A DNA stretch of 64,000 nucleotides from Streptomyces showdoensis (GTDB taxonomy: Bacteria; Actinomycetota; Actinomycetes; Streptomycetales; Streptomycetaceae). Position numbers and translations under genes: made by a program. The notes beneath the pieces are model-generated. The model did no database searches and was not told where the DNA came from. It was given only the letters and a program-made list of their open reading frames with translations. Below, piece by piece: positions 7,369 through 16,216 of the stretch (position 1 is its first letter; every line of letters starts with the position of its first letter). The stretch is from NCBI RefSeq assembly GCF_039535475.1, contig NZ_BAAAXG010000026.1, positions 3,839,501 through 3,903,500 on the forward strand, given 5' to 3'.

Positions 7369-8760
7369 TCACCCGCAGTGCTCCACGAAACGCGCGGCGG
7401 CGCCCGGCGCCCCGGCCCAGTGCGTGTGCACGTAGCTCGCGTGCACCCCGCCCCGCACGAAGCCCTCGACCCGGCGCTCCGGCTGCCGCAGCCCCCAGGC
7501 CGCCCGCTCCCCGGCCCCCGGCTCGATCACCGTGCGGTGGAACTCGTGCCCCCGCATCCGGGTCCCCGCCGCCGCCAGCACGCTGTCGTTCACGGCGACG
7601 GCGTCCCGGTAGCCGAGCGTGAGCCGCTCCGACATGCGCGCGTCGGCGTCGAGCACCCCGCACATCGGGTGCCCGTCGAGCGAGCGCGCGAGGTAGAGCA
7701 GCCCGGCGCACTCGGCCGCGATCGGCGCGCCCGAGGCGGCCAGCTCGGCGACGGCCTTCCGCAAGGGCTCGTTGGCGGACAGCTGCTCGCCGTACATCTC
7801 GGGGAAGCCGCCGCCTATGACGAGGCCGCGGGTGCCCTCGGGCAGCGCCTCGTCGCGCAGCGGGTCGAAGGTGACCACCTCGGCGCCGGCGGCGGTCAGC
7901 AGCTCCGCGTGCTCGGCGTACGAGAAGGTGAACGCGGCGCCGCCGGCGACGGCCACGACCGGCCTCGTCGCGGGCACGCGTTCCGCCGGGCCGGGGACGG
8001 CGGGCACCACGGAACCCCCCGCGTGCGGCCGCTCCCCGGCCTCGGCCACCCACGGCTCGGCGTCCAGCGGCGGCGCCGACCGCGCCAGCGCCAGCAGCGC
8101 CTCCATGTCGCACCCGGCCAGCACCTGCTCGGCCTGGGCCGCCACCGCCTCCACGGCCTGGGCCTGCCGCTCGGCGACCGGCACGAGCCCCAGGTGCCGC
8201 GACGGCGTGGCCACGGCGGGCGCCCGCCGCAGGACGCCGAGCACCGGCACCCCGGACTCCTCCAGGGCCTCCCGCAGCAGCAGCTCGTGCCGGTCGGTCG
8301 CGACCTTGTTCAGGATCACCCCGCCCAGCCGCACCTCCGGGTCCCAGGACGCGAAGCCGTGCACGAGCGCGGCCACCGACCGGGACTGCGAGGAGGCGTC
8401 CACGACGAGCACCACCGGCGCCCGCAGCAGCTTCGCCACCTGCGCGGTCGAGGCCAGCTCGCCCTGCCCGGCGGCCCCGTCGTACAGCCCCATCACGCCC
8501 TCGACGACCGCCAGGTCGCAGCCCCGCGCGCCGTGCAGGAAGAGCGGCGCGATCCGCTCCGTACCGCACATGTACGCGTCGAGGTTGCGGCCCGGGCGGC
8601 CGGTGGCGAGCGCGTGGTAACCCGGGTCGATGTAGTCCGGGCCCACCTTGTGCGGGGAGACCGCGAGACCACGGCCGGCGAAGGCGGCCATCAGGCCGGT
8701 CGCGACCGTGGTCTTGCCCGCGCCCGAGGACGGCGCGGCGATGACGAGACGTGCTACCAC
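7369..8760 (-). CDS. cobB: Cobyrinic acid a,c-diamide synthase
   Basis: The 463-residue enzyme amidates the a and c side chains of (hydrogeno)cobyrinic acid using glutamine and ATP. An N-terminal dethiobiotin-synthetase-like ATPase carries APSSGAGKTTVA (about 7-18) and KVGPDYIDPGYH. A C-terminal class I glutaminase domain carries the Cys in AAECAGLLYL (about 340) and a late HEFH. The GTG start at 8760 overlaps the stop of cobO by 7 bases, so the two are coupled. It is the last B12 gene of the riboswitch-led operon before the ZIP gene. Length and motifs are normal. Confidence 0.93.
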   Translation of the reverse strand: MVARLVIAAPSSGAGKTTVATGLMAAFAGRGLAVSPHKVGPDYIDPGYHALATGRPGRNLDAYMCGTERIAPLFLHGARGCDLAVVEGVMGLYDGAAGQGELASTAQVAKLLRAPVVLVVDASSQSRSVAALVHGFASWDPEVRLGGVILNKVATDRHELLLREALEESGVPVLGVLRRAPAVATPSRHLGLVPVAERQAQAVEAVAAQAEQVLAGCDMEALLALARSAPPLDAEPWVAEAGERPHAGGSVVPAVPGPAERVPATRPVVAVAGGAAFTFSYAEHAELLTAAGAEVVTFDPLRDEALPEGTRGLVIGGGFPEMYGEQLSANEPLRKAVAELAASGAPIAAECAGLLYLARSLDGHPMCGVLDADARMSERLTLGYRDAVAVNDSVLAAAGTRMRGHEFHRTVIEPGAGERAAWGLRQPERRVEGFVRGGVHASYVHTHWAGAPGAAARFVEHCG

Positions 8761-9362
8761 TCGATGCCCCGCTGGCCCTTCTGACCCGCGTCCATCGGGT
8801 GCTTCACCTTCGACATGTCGGTCACCAGGTCCGCGAAGTCCAGCAGCTCCTGCGGGGCGTTGCGGCCGGTGATCACGACGTGCTGCTGCCCGGGACGGTC
8901 CCGCAGCACCTCGACGACCTCCTCGGTGTCGATCCAGCCCCAGTGCAGCAGGTAGGCGAACTCGTCGAGGACGTAGAACCGGTACTTCTCCTCGGCCAGG
9001 TCCCGCTTGACCTGCTCCCAGCCCTCGCGGGCCTTGTCCTCGTGCGACTGCTCGCCCTCGGCGACCTCGCGCTGGATCCAGGACCAGCCCTCGCCCATCT
9101 TGTTCCAGGTGACCGTGCCGCCCTTGCCGGTCTCGCCGAGCGCCTTGAGGGCGTTCTCCTCGCCGACCCTCCACTTGGCGGACTTGACGAACTGGAACAC
9201 CCCGATCGGCCACCCCTGGTTCCAGGCGCGCAGCGCCATGCCGAAGGCGGCGGTCGACTTCCCCTTGCCGACGCCCGTGTGCACCATCACGAGTGCGCGG
9301 TTGCGGCGCTGGCGGGTGGTGAGACCGTCGTCGGGAACGACGGTCGGCTGTCCCTGTGGCAT
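8754..9362 (-). CDS. cobO: Cob(I)yrinic acid a,c-diamide adenosyltransferase
   Basis: This 202-residue P-loop enzyme (CobA/CobO/BtuR family) transfers the adenosyl group from ATP to cob(I)yrinic acid a,c-diamide, forming the Co-C bond. The P-loop GVGKGKST lies at residues 30-37. The VLDEFAYLL stretch (about 141-149) matches the Walker B region and VVITGRNAP the family block after it. Its ATG shares one base with the stop of the chelatase gene upstream, and its stop overlaps the cobB start, placing it firmly in the operon. Confidence 0.95.
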   Translation of the reverse strand: MPQGQPTVVPDDGLTTRQRRNRALVMVHTGVGKGKSTAAFGMALRAWNQGWPIGVFQFVKSAKWRVGEENALKALGETGKGGTVTWNKMGEGWSWIQREVAEGEQSHEDKAREGWEQVKRDLAEEKYRFYVLDEFAYLLHWGWIDTEEVVEVLRDRPGQQHVVITGRNAPQELLDFADLVTDMSKVKHPMDAGQKGQRGIEW

Positions 9363-11440
9363 CAGGCGGCCCTCCTGGCAGAGCGGTTGTCCTGTACGTC
9401 CCTCACGTCCCTGACGAGTCCGGCGATCGCGTCGGCGCGCAGCTCGTCCAGGGTGACGGCGGTGCCGCCGAGTTCACGGGCGAGGTTCCCGGCGAGGCCG
9501 AGCCGCACCGGTCCCGTCTCGCAGTCCACGACGACGCTCGCCGTGCCGTCGGCGGCGTGCAGCCGCGCGGCGCGGGCGGCGAGCGCCAGCGGATCGGGTC
9601 CGCCGCCGGTCGCGCGGCCGTCGGTGACGACCACGAGCAGCGGGCGGCGGGAGGGGTCCCGCAGGCGCTCGACGCGCAGCACGTCGTGCGCCTTGAGCAG
9701 CCCCGCCGACAGCGGCGTACGGCCGCCCGTCGGGAGCTGTTCGAGCCGGGCGGCGGCCGCGTCCACCGACGAGGTCGGCGGCAGCGCGAGCTCCGCGTCC
9801 CGGCCGCGGAAGGTGATCAGGCCGACCTTGTCGCGCCGCTGATAGGCGTCGAGCAGCAGCGAGAGCACCGCGCCCTTCACCGCGCCCATCCGCTGCCGGG
9901 CCGCCATCGAACCGGAGGCGTCCACGGCGAACAGCACCAGGTTGCCCTCCCGGCCCTCGCGGGTGGCCTGCCGCAGGTCGTCCCTGCGCACCACCAGACC
10001 GGGGCCGCTGCGCCCGCGGGCCTTCTGGTGCGGGGCGGCGGCGTGCACGGTCGCGGCCAGGTGCAGCTTGGTCAGCGCGCCCCGGGGGCGGGTGGCGCCG
10101 GTGGTGCGGCCGTGCTCGGTGCGGGCCCGGGAGCGCCGCCCGGCGGCGCCCTCGCCCAGGCCGGGCACGCTCAGCATCTTCGTGCGGAAGGGCTCGGCCG
10201 CCTGGACGGCGGCGCGCTCGCCGGAGCCGGGGCCGGGGCCGGACCCGGAGCCGCTGTTCTGCGGCGCGGGCGCGGGCGCGGGCTCGGGGGAAGGGGAGTC
10301 CTCCGGCGCCCCGGAGTCCTGCGGCGCGGGGCCTTCGCCCTGCGGCGGGATGCCGCCCCCGCCGCCTCCGTCGGGGCCGCCGTCGCCCGGGCCGTCGGGC
10401 TCCGGGTCGGTGTCGGGCTCGTCCTCGCCCTTGAACCGCTCCAGGGTCTCGTCGAGCTTGTCCTCGTCGAGGCCCGGCGCGTCGAAGGGGTTGCGCCGCC
10501 GCCGGTGCGGGAGCGCGAGCAGCGCCGCCTGCCGGACGTCCTCGGAGCTCACCTCGGTCCGTCCCGCCCACGCGGCGAGCGCGGTCGCGGTCCGGGCCAT
10601 CACGATGTCGGCGCGCATGCCGTCCACCTCGAAGGCGGCGCAGGTCGCGGCGATCTGCAGCAGCACCGCGTCCCCGAGCGTCACCCGGGGCAGCAACTCC
10701 CGCGCGGCGACGATCCGTTCGCGCAGCGCGGCCTCCTCGCCGGCCCAGCGGGCGGCGAAACCGGACGGGTCGTCCTCGAACGCCAGCCGCCGCCGGACCA
10801 CCTCGACCCGCTGCTCGGGCACGCGGGAGGCGGCGACCTCCACGGTGAGCCCGAACCGGTCGAGCAGCTGCGGCCGCAGTTCGCCCTCTTCGGGGTTCAT
10901 CGTGCCGACCAGCAGGAAGCGGGCGGCGTGCCGTACGGAGACGCCTTCGCGCTCGACGTAGGAGGAGCCCATCGCGGCGGCGTCCAGCAGGTGGTCGATC
11001 AGATGGTCGGAGAGCAGGTTGACCTCGTCGACGTACAGGATGCCCCGGTGCGCGTCGGCGAGGAGCCCCGGTTCGAAGGCCTTCACGCCCTCCGCGAGCG
11101 CCTTCTCGATGTCGAGCGCGCCGACCAGCCGGTCCTCGGAGGCGCCGACCGGCAGCTCGACCATCCGGGCCGGCCGCGCGTCCGCCGGCGCACCCGCGTC
11201 GTGCGGCCCGTCGGGGCAGCCCGGGTCGGGCGCGCCGGGGTCGCAGCTGAAGCGGCAGCCGGCGACCACCGACACGGCCGGCAGCAGCTCGGCGAGCGCG
11301 CGGACGGCGGTCGACTTCGCGGTGCCCTTCTCGCCGCGGACCAGCACCCCGCCCACGGCCGGGCTGACGGCGTTGAGCAGCAGCGCGAGCCGCAGGTCGT
11401 CCATGCCGACGACGGCGGTGAACGGGAAGCGGGTGCTCAT
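9362..11440 (-). CDS. ChlI/ChlD-type cobaltochelatase subunit (AAA+ plus VWA)
   Basis: A 692-residue fusion of an AAA+ ATPase and a von Willebrand A domain, as in magnesium chelatase I and D subunits. Walker A is GEKGTAKST (36-44); Walker B is GILYVDEVNLL (about 133-143). A Pro/Gly/acidic linker (about 325-410) separates it from the VWA domain, whose MIDAS motif VDASGSM is near residue 505. In actinobacteria such proteins act with CobN to insert cobalt into hydrogenobyrinic acid a,c-diamide. No cobN gene is next to it: only 76 bases separate it from cobQ. It overlaps cobO by one base. Confidence 0.85.
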   Translation of the reverse strand: MSTRFPFTAVVGMDDLRLALLLNAVSPAVGGVLVRGEKGTAKSTAVRALAELLPAVSVVAGCRFSCDPGAPDPGCPDGPHDAGAPADARPARMVELPVGASEDRLVGALDIEKALAEGVKAFEPGLLADAHRGILYVDEVNLLSDHLIDHLLDAAAMGSSYVEREGVSVRHAARFLLVGTMNPEEGELRPQLLDRFGLTVEVAASRVPEQRVEVVRRRLAFEDDPSGFAARWAGEEAALRERIVAARELLPRVTLGDAVLLQIAATCAAFEVDGMRADIVMARTATALAAWAGRTEVSSEDVRQAALLALPHRRRRNPFDAPGLDEDKLDETLERFKGEDEPDTDPEPDGPGDGGPDGGGGGGIPPQGEGPAPQDSGAPEDSPSPEPAPAPAPQNSGSGSGPGPGSGERAAVQAAEPFRTKMLSVPGLGEGAAGRRSRARTEHGRTTGATRPRGALTKLHLAATVHAAAPHQKARGRSGPGLVVRRDDLRQATREGREGNLVLFAVDASGSMAARQRMGAVKGAVLSLLLDAYQRRDKVGLITFRGRDAELALPPTSSVDAAAARLEQLPTGGRTPLSAGLLKAHDVLRVERLRDPSRRPLLVVVTDGRATGGGPDPLALAARAARLHAADGTASVVVDCETGPVRLGLAGNLARELGGTAVTLDELRADAIAGLVRDVRDVQDNRSARRAA

Positions 11441-11516
11441 CGGGTGGTCACTCCTTCGGGTCGTACGGAGGTCGGGGCGGGCGGTACTGCGGGAGCGGGC
11501 GGTGTGGCCGGGGCGG

Positions 11517-13025
11517 TCACGGTGCCCCCGGCGGCACGAACGGCAGCCCCGTCGGGGCCCCCTCCTCGATGAGCCGCAGCAGCGCGTCCGTGTCGGCGTG
11601 CTCCTCGATCAGGTCGCCGAGCCGGTCCAGCTGCTCCTCGCGGAGCGCGCCGAAGGAGGTGTCCGGGGCCGGCACGAAGCTGCGGCCGGACGCCGCCGCG
11701 ACCTCGCGCAGGAAGGCCCGGCGGAAGCCGTCGCTCTCCAGCGAGCCGTGCCAGTGGGTGCCCCACACCGCGCCGACCCGGCAGCCGTCGAGGAAGGGCT
11801 CGCCGCCGTCGACGGTGGCGACGCCGTGGTGGATCTCGTACCCCTCGACCCTCTCGCCGAGCGCCTCGCCGACCGGCCGGGCCAGGGTCTTCTCGACGCC
11901 GAAGCGCACCCGTACGGGCAGCAGTCCGAGCCCGTCGACCACGCCGGCCTTCGACTCGACCTCGTCCTCGATCCGCTCGCCGAGCGCCTGGAAGCCGCCG
12001 CAGATGCCGAGCACCGGGCGCCCCTCGGCGGCCCGCCGGGCGAGCGCGTCGGCCAGGCCGCGCTCCCGCAGCCAGGCCAGGGCCTTGACGGTGCCGCGGG
12101 TGCCGGGCACGACGACCAGGTCCGCGTCGACGAGCTCCTCGGGCCGGTCCACGAAGCGGACCACCACGCCCGGCTCGGCGGCCAGCGCGTCCACGTCGGT
12201 GAAGTTGGACATCAGCGGGACGGCGCAGACGGCGACCCGCAGCACGTCGGCGCCGACCGGCGGCGCCACCACCGACTCGCGGACGGTGCCCCGCAGCGAG
12301 ACCCGCAGGCCGTCCTCCTCGTCTATGCCGAGCCCGTGGGCGTACGGCAGGACACCGAAGGTCCGGCGCCCGGTCAGCCCGTGGAGCATGTCGAGCCCGG
12401 GCTCCAGCAGCGTGACGTCGCCCCGGAACTTGTTCACCAGGTACCCGGCGACGAGCTCCTGGTCCTCGGGCGCGAGGAGCGCGGTGGTGCCGAAGAACTG
12501 GGCGAACACCCCGCCCCGGTCGATGTCGCCGACCACCACGACGGGCAGCCGCGCGGCGCGCGCGATGCCCATGTTCACGATGTCGGTGCGCCGCAGGTTG
12601 ATCTCGGCCGGACTGCCCGCCCCCTCGCAGATCACGGCGTCGTACGTGCCCCGCAGCTCCTCCAGGCACGCCATCACCGGCTCGAACAGCGTCCGCTGCC
12701 GTCCCCCGTGGTAGCCGCGGGCGCTCATCTCGCCGACCGGCTTGCCCATGAGCACGACCTGGCTGGAGCGGTCGCTGCCGGGCTTCAGGAGGACCGGGTT
12801 CATCAGCGCCGTGGGCTCGACGCGGGCGGCCTGCGCCTGCATGGCCTGGGCGCGGCCGATCTCGGCGCCCTCCCGGGTCACGAAGGAGTTGAGGGACATG
12901 TTCTGCCCCTTGAACGGCGCGACCTTGATCCCCTGCCGGACCAGCCAGCGGCAGATGCCGGCCGTGACGACGCTCTTGCCCGCGTCGGACGTGGTCCCGG
13001 CGACCAGCAGCCCCCCACCCCTCAT
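11517..13025 (-). CDS. cobQ: Cobyric acid synthase
   Basis: The 502-residue enzyme amidates the b, d, e and g side chains of adenosylcobyrinic acid a,c-diamide. The N-terminal ATPase half has the P-loop TTSDAGKS (11-18) and KGQNMSLNSFV. The C-terminal class I glutaminase half has GICGGFQALG (nucleophile Cys near residue 340) and a later EIHHG and WGTHWHG that supply the family histidines. Start ATG 13025 overlaps the cbiB stop by 4 bases (ATGA), a standard coupled junction. Confidence 0.95.
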   Translation of the reverse strand: MRGGGLLVAGTTSDAGKSVVTAGICRWLVRQGIKVAPFKGQNMSLNSFVTREGAEIGRAQAMQAQAARVEPTALMNPVLLKPGSDRSSQVVLMGKPVGEMSARGYHGGRQRTLFEPVMACLEELRGTYDAVICEGAGSPAEINLRRTDIVNMGIARAARLPVVVVGDIDRGGVFAQFFGTTALLAPEDQELVAGYLVNKFRGDVTLLEPGLDMLHGLTGRRTFGVLPYAHGLGIDEEDGLRVSLRGTVRESVVAPPVGADVLRVAVCAVPLMSNFTDVDALAAEPGVVVRFVDRPEELVDADLVVVPGTRGTVKALAWLRERGLADALARRAAEGRPVLGICGGFQALGERIEDEVESKAGVVDGLGLLPVRVRFGVEKTLARPVGEALGERVEGYEIHHGVATVDGGEPFLDGCRVGAVWGTHWHGSLESDGFRRAFLREVAAASGRSFVPAPDTSFGALREEQLDRLGDLIEEHADTDALLRLIEEGAPTGLPFVPPGAP

Positions 13026-14014
13026 GCGTTCCTCCGCTTCAGCGCGCTCGCGATCAGCCGGCCGCCCACGCAGGCGGCCAGGGTCAGTCCGGTCACCCGG
13101 CGGGACAGGCGCACCGCCCGGTCGATGTCCGCGACCTCGACGGGCCGCCCCTCCGCGTTGAGGACGGGCCGGTGTTCGACCCGGCCGCCGTAGGCCAGGG
13201 TGCCGCCGAGCCGGACCCCCAGCGCTCCCGCGAAGGAGGCCTCCACCGGTCCGGCGTTGGGGCTGGGGTGCTTCGACGCGTCCGCGCGCCAGGCGCGCAC
13301 CGCCCCGCGCGGGTTCCCGCCGGCGACGGTGGCGAGCGCGGCGGTGAGCCGGGCGCCCGGCCAGCCGGCCAGGTCGTCGAGCCGGGCCGAGGCCCAGCCG
13401 AAGCGGCGGTACTTCGGCGACTTGTGGCCGACCATCGCGTCCAGGGTGTTCACGGCGCGGAAGCCGAGCAGGCCCGGCACGCCCGCGACGGCGCCCCAGA
13501 ACAGGGCGCCCACCACGGCGTCGGAGGTGTTCTCGGCGACCGACTCGACGACCGCGCGGGCCATCGCGGGGCCGTCCAGGGAGTGCGGGTCGCGTCCGCA
13601 CAGGTGCGGCAGGCGCTCCCGGGCGACCTCCAGGTCCCCGGCCGCGAGCGCCCCGCCGATCGCGCGGGCCTCGCGGCCCAGGGTGGTGCCGCCGACGACG
13701 GCCCACACGGAGGCGGCGGTCAGGGCGACGGTGGCCGTGCGGCTGCCCCGTACCGTGCGGGCGGCCAGCGCGCCGAGCGCCACGGTGGATCCGGCGCAGA
13801 CGGCGGTGTGCAGGGCGCCCCAGCCGCGGTGGTCGCGCAGCAGGCGTTCCTCCACCGCGCCGGCCGCCCGGCCGAAGGCGGCGACGGGGTGGCCGCGGCG
13901 GGGGTCGCCGGCGATCAGGTCGACGGCGAGGCCGGCGGCCGCCCCGTACGCGAAGGCGGTGGTGGCACCCGGGATGCCGGGGGCACCGGGAAGGCTGAGG
14001 GCGCGGCCGGGCAT
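13022..14014 (-). CDS. cbiB: Adenosylcobinamide-phosphate synthase (CbiB/CobD)
   Basis: This 330-residue integral membrane enzyme attaches aminopropanol (phosphate) to cobyric acid. Hydrophobic segments alternate with family blocks: DLIAGDPRRGHPV (about 32-44), VVESVAENTSDAVVGALFW (about 160-178), NTLDAMVGHKSPKYRRFGWASARLDD (about 190-215) and HPSPNAGPVEASFAGALGV (about 250-268). It is the first gene after the cobalamin riboswitch, with its ATG at 14014. The product of the CobC-like enzyme in the same cluster would supply the aminopropanol part. Confidence 0.93.
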   Translation of the reverse strand: MPGRALSLPGAPGIPGATTAFAYGAAAGLAVDLIAGDPRRGHPVAAFGRAAGAVEERLLRDHRGWGALHTAVCAGSTVALGALAARTVRGSRTATVALTAASVWAVVGGTTLGREARAIGGALAAGDLEVARERLPHLCGRDPHSLDGPAMARAVVESVAENTSDAVVGALFWGAVAGVPGLLGFRAVNTLDAMVGHKSPKYRRFGWASARLDDLAGWPGARLTAALATVAGGNPRGAVRAWRADASKHPSPNAGPVEASFAGALGVRLGGTLAYGGRVEHRPVLNAEGRPVEVADIDRAVRLSRRVTGLTLAACVGGRLIASALKRRNA

Positions 14015-14049
14015 GGCGCTCTGTCCTCACTCAGGGTCCGCGCCCTGGA

Positions 14050-14222
14050 TCGACGTGACCGGCGGCGAGAGTTCCTGACTCCCGGCCCCGGGGGGGGCCG
14101 GTCACAGTGGCGGGACCGCGCCGGATTCGCACCGGACTTCCTCTCCATTGCCGCCGTAATGGCCCCGGCAGTCCACCACGCTGCGCGAACAGCCGTCAAC
14201 TCACCCTTGACCTGCGCCGGGT
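14050..14222 (-). promoter_or_regulatory. Cobalamin riboswitch
   Basis: On the minus strand the region carries the conserved B12-aptamer core: GGAAGTCCGGTGCGAATCC, then GGTCCCGCCACTGTGA, then AGTCAGGAACTC. These blocks match the AdoCbl riboswitch core closely. The distal edges are approximate. It ends roughly 40 bases before the cbiB start and should switch off the cbiB-cobQ-chelatase-cobO-cobB operon when cobalamin is abundant. Confidence 0.92.
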
Positions 14223-14244
14223 CACTGTGCGGAGCGCCACAAAC

Positions 14245-14294
14245 ACGACGGACGGGCGGTCCGCACCCTCGGGTGCGGACCGCCCGTCCGTCGT
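14245..14294 (-). terminator. 24-bp perfect hairpin after the pit operon
   Basis: Arms 14245-14268 and 14271-14294 are perfectly complementary over 24 bases around a 2-base centre. It follows the 73-residue protein gene by 22 bases and is very likely its terminator. It ends only about 25 bases before the B12 aptamer begins. Confidence 0.85.
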
Positions 14295-14316
14295 ACGCGT
14301 CGTCGGGCCCGGAGGC

Positions 14317-14538
14317 TCAGACGACGATCAGGTAGATGCCGTACGCCACGGCCGCCGCGCAGAGGGCGAAGCAGGCGTAGGCGCCGGTGCGGGCCAGGGT
14401 GGCGGTGCCGCCGTTCTCGGCGGCCTCCTCCTGCTTGGAGAGGCCCATGACACCGAGGGTGAAGAGGCCCACCAGGGCGACGGTCGCCACGAGGCTGACT
14501 CCGAAGACGGAGCCCAGGGCTGCCCAGTCGATCTTCAT
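14317..14538 (-). CDS. Small two-helix membrane protein next to PitH
   Basis: A 73-residue protein with two hydrophobic helices (about 7-32 and 51-73) joined by a short charged loop KQEEAAENGG. I know no characterised function. It lies 16 bases after the phosphate transporter gene on the same strand and the pair ends at a strong hairpin, so it is probably an accessory or stabilising partner of the transporter. Start ATG 14538. Confidence 0.8.
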   Translation of the reverse strand: MKIDWAALGSVFGVSLVATVALVGLFTLGVMGLSKQEEAAENGGTATLARTGAYACFALCAAAVAYGIYLIVV

Positions 14539-14554
14539 GCTTGGTTCCAGTTCC

Positions 14555-15844
14555 TTAGACCGCGGCGGCGGGGGCCGGGGGAGCGGCCGGGTCCGTGGGG
14601 CCCGGGGTGGGGATGGTGGTCTTCAGGTCCTCGTCCGCGACGGCGGCGACGGAACCGGCCGGCGGCGGCGGGGTCACGGCCGCGATGGCGGTGGTCACGA
14701 CGCCCGCGGGCTCGGCGGGAGCGGCCGGGGCGTCCAGGTCGTCGGCCGTGACGTTGTTGTGGTCCACCGGCTTGCGGCGGGACAGCGACCAGATCACGGC
14801 GGAGCCGGCGACCAGCAGGACCGCGACGGCGGCGATGCCCCAGGTGCCCTGCTTGGTGAGGAACTCGGCGGCGGCACCGACCAGGCCCGCGGCGGGCAGG
14901 GTCAGGCCCCAGGCGACGAACATCCGGGTGGCGGTCGACCAGCGGACGACACCGCCCTTGCGGCCGAGGCCGGCGCCCATCACGGCACCGGAGCAGGACT
15001 GGGTGGTGGAGAGGGAGAAGCCCAGGTGGGACGAGGCCAGGATGACCGTGGCGGCGCTGGTCTGGGCGGCGAAGCCCTGCTGCGGCTGGAGGTCGGTGAG
15101 GCCCTTGCCCATGGTGCGGATGATGCGCCAGCCACCGAGGTAGGTGCCGAGCGCGATCGCGACACCGGCGGAGACGATGACCCACATGGGCGGGTTCGAG
15201 CCGGGGGCGAGGACGCCGCTGGTGACCAGGGCGAGGGTGATGATGCCCATCGTCTTCTGCGCGTCGTTGGTGCCGTGCGCGAGGGAGACGAGACCGGCGG
15301 AGGCGATCTGGCCGGCCCGGTAGCCCTTGGCGGTGGCCTTGGTCCCGGTGTTCGACTTGGCGCCGAGGCGGTAGGTCAGGCGGGTCGCGACCATCGCGGC
15401 CAGACCGGCCACGATCGGGGCGGCGACGGCCGGGATGAGGACCTTGGTGACGATGGTCGGGCCGTTGACCGCGTCCCAGCCGGCCGACATCACGGCGGCG
15501 CCGATGAGGCCGCCGAAGAGGGCGTGGGAGGAGCTGGACGGCAGACCGAGCAGCCAGGTCAGCAGGTTCCACAGGATGGCGCCGACGAGCGCCGCGAAGA
15601 TCACTTCTGTGCGAATGCCCTCTTCGTTGATGATCCCGCCGGAGATCGTCTTGGCGACCTCCACGGACAGGAACGCGCCGACGAGGTTCAGCACGGCGGA
15701 CATGGCCACCGCCGTCTTGGGCTTGAGAGCACCGGTCGAGATGGTCGTCGCCATCGCGTTGGCGGTGTCGTGGAAACCGTTCGTGAAATCGAACACGAGA
15801 GCTGTCACGACCACAATCGCGAGCAGCAGCGTGATGTGTTCCAT
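14555..15844 (-). CDS. pitH2: Low-affinity inorganic phosphate transporter, PiT family
   Basis: The 429-residue membrane protein has the PiT signatures twice: FDFTNGFHDTANAMAT (about 18-33) near the N-terminus and GTNDAQKTMG (about 185-194) in the second half, with about ten hydrophobic helices. It imports phosphate (often as a metal-phosphate complex) driven by protons. The last 60 residues are a Pro/Ala-rich cytoplasmic tail, TPPPPAGS to the end. A PHO box 48 bases before the start indicates PhoP control. S. coelicolor has two such genes, pitH1 and pitH2; by gene order this should be the pitH2 one (SCO1845 from memory). Confidence 0.9.
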   Translation of the reverse strand: MEHITLLLAIVVVTALVFDFTNGFHDTANAMATTISTGALKPKTAVAMSAVLNLVGAFLSVEVAKTISGGIINEEGIRTEVIFAALVGAILWNLLTWLLGLPSSSSHALFGGLIGAAVMSAGWDAVNGPTIVTKVLIPAVAAPIVAGLAAMVATRLTYRLGAKSNTGTKATAKGYRAGQIASAGLVSLAHGTNDAQKTMGIITLALVTSGVLAPGSNPPMWVIVSAGVAIALGTYLGGWRIIRTMGKGLTDLQPQQGFAAQTSAATVILASSHLGFSLSTTQSCSGAVMGAGLGRKGGVVRWSTATRMFVAWGLTLPAAGLVGAAAEFLTKQGTWGIAAVAVLLVAGSAVIWSLSRRKPVDHNNVTADDLDAPAAPAEPAGVVTTAIAAVTPPPPAGSVAAVADEDLKTTIPTPGPTDPAAPPAPAAAV

Positions 15845-16216
15845 TTACCCAGGCAATCGTTTGACGTCAGTGGCTGGTCGAACGTACGCAACCTGGGTGA
15901 ACGGAAGATGAACTGGGTCCGGCTGTGTGGTGTCCCCAACCGGGGTCCCGGGATTCCGCTTCCGCCCCGGACGGCCGCGCTGTCCACCATGCGGTCGTGG
16001 TGCGACCCGGGGTAAGCCCTGGCGTACCGGGACGGATGCGACTCCCACCCCTTCCGCCGCTCTCCACCCGTTCCGTCCCGTGGACCCCGCGCGGACCCCG
16101 TCAGTCGTACGGGCGACCCCTCCGGGGAGACCCATGTCACTCGTCCGGGGGCCCGTGCCCCGCGTCCGGCGTGTCGCCCGGTGGCAGCCTCCGCGCACTC
16201 TGCCGACACTGGGAGC
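15845..16216. other. Divergent intergenic region
   Basis: A 372-base gap between pitH2 and the hydrolase gene. Apart from the PHO box at 15892-15913 I see no gene. A 41-codon frame from ATG 16134 with a GGGGAG upstream overlaps the hydrolase start and has no recognisable product. Confidence 0.6.
15892..15913 (-). promoter_or_regulatory. PHO box (PhoP-binding direct repeats)
   Basis: On the minus strand GTTCATCTTCC is followed directly by GTTCACCCAGG, two 11-base direct repeat units close to the Streptomyces consensus G[G/T]TCAYYYR[G/C]G. A weaker third unit (TTGCGTACGTT) follows towards the gene. The site is 48 bases before the pitH start. Confidence 0.85.

Noticed and set aside
6085..8784. 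Very long plus-strand open frame of about 900 codons across the cobB region
   Set aside because: It is the mirror of genuine minus-strand genes (cobC/CobE, cobB), with Pro/Arg/Ala-rich translation and no domain. High-GC third positions commonly leave such open frames.
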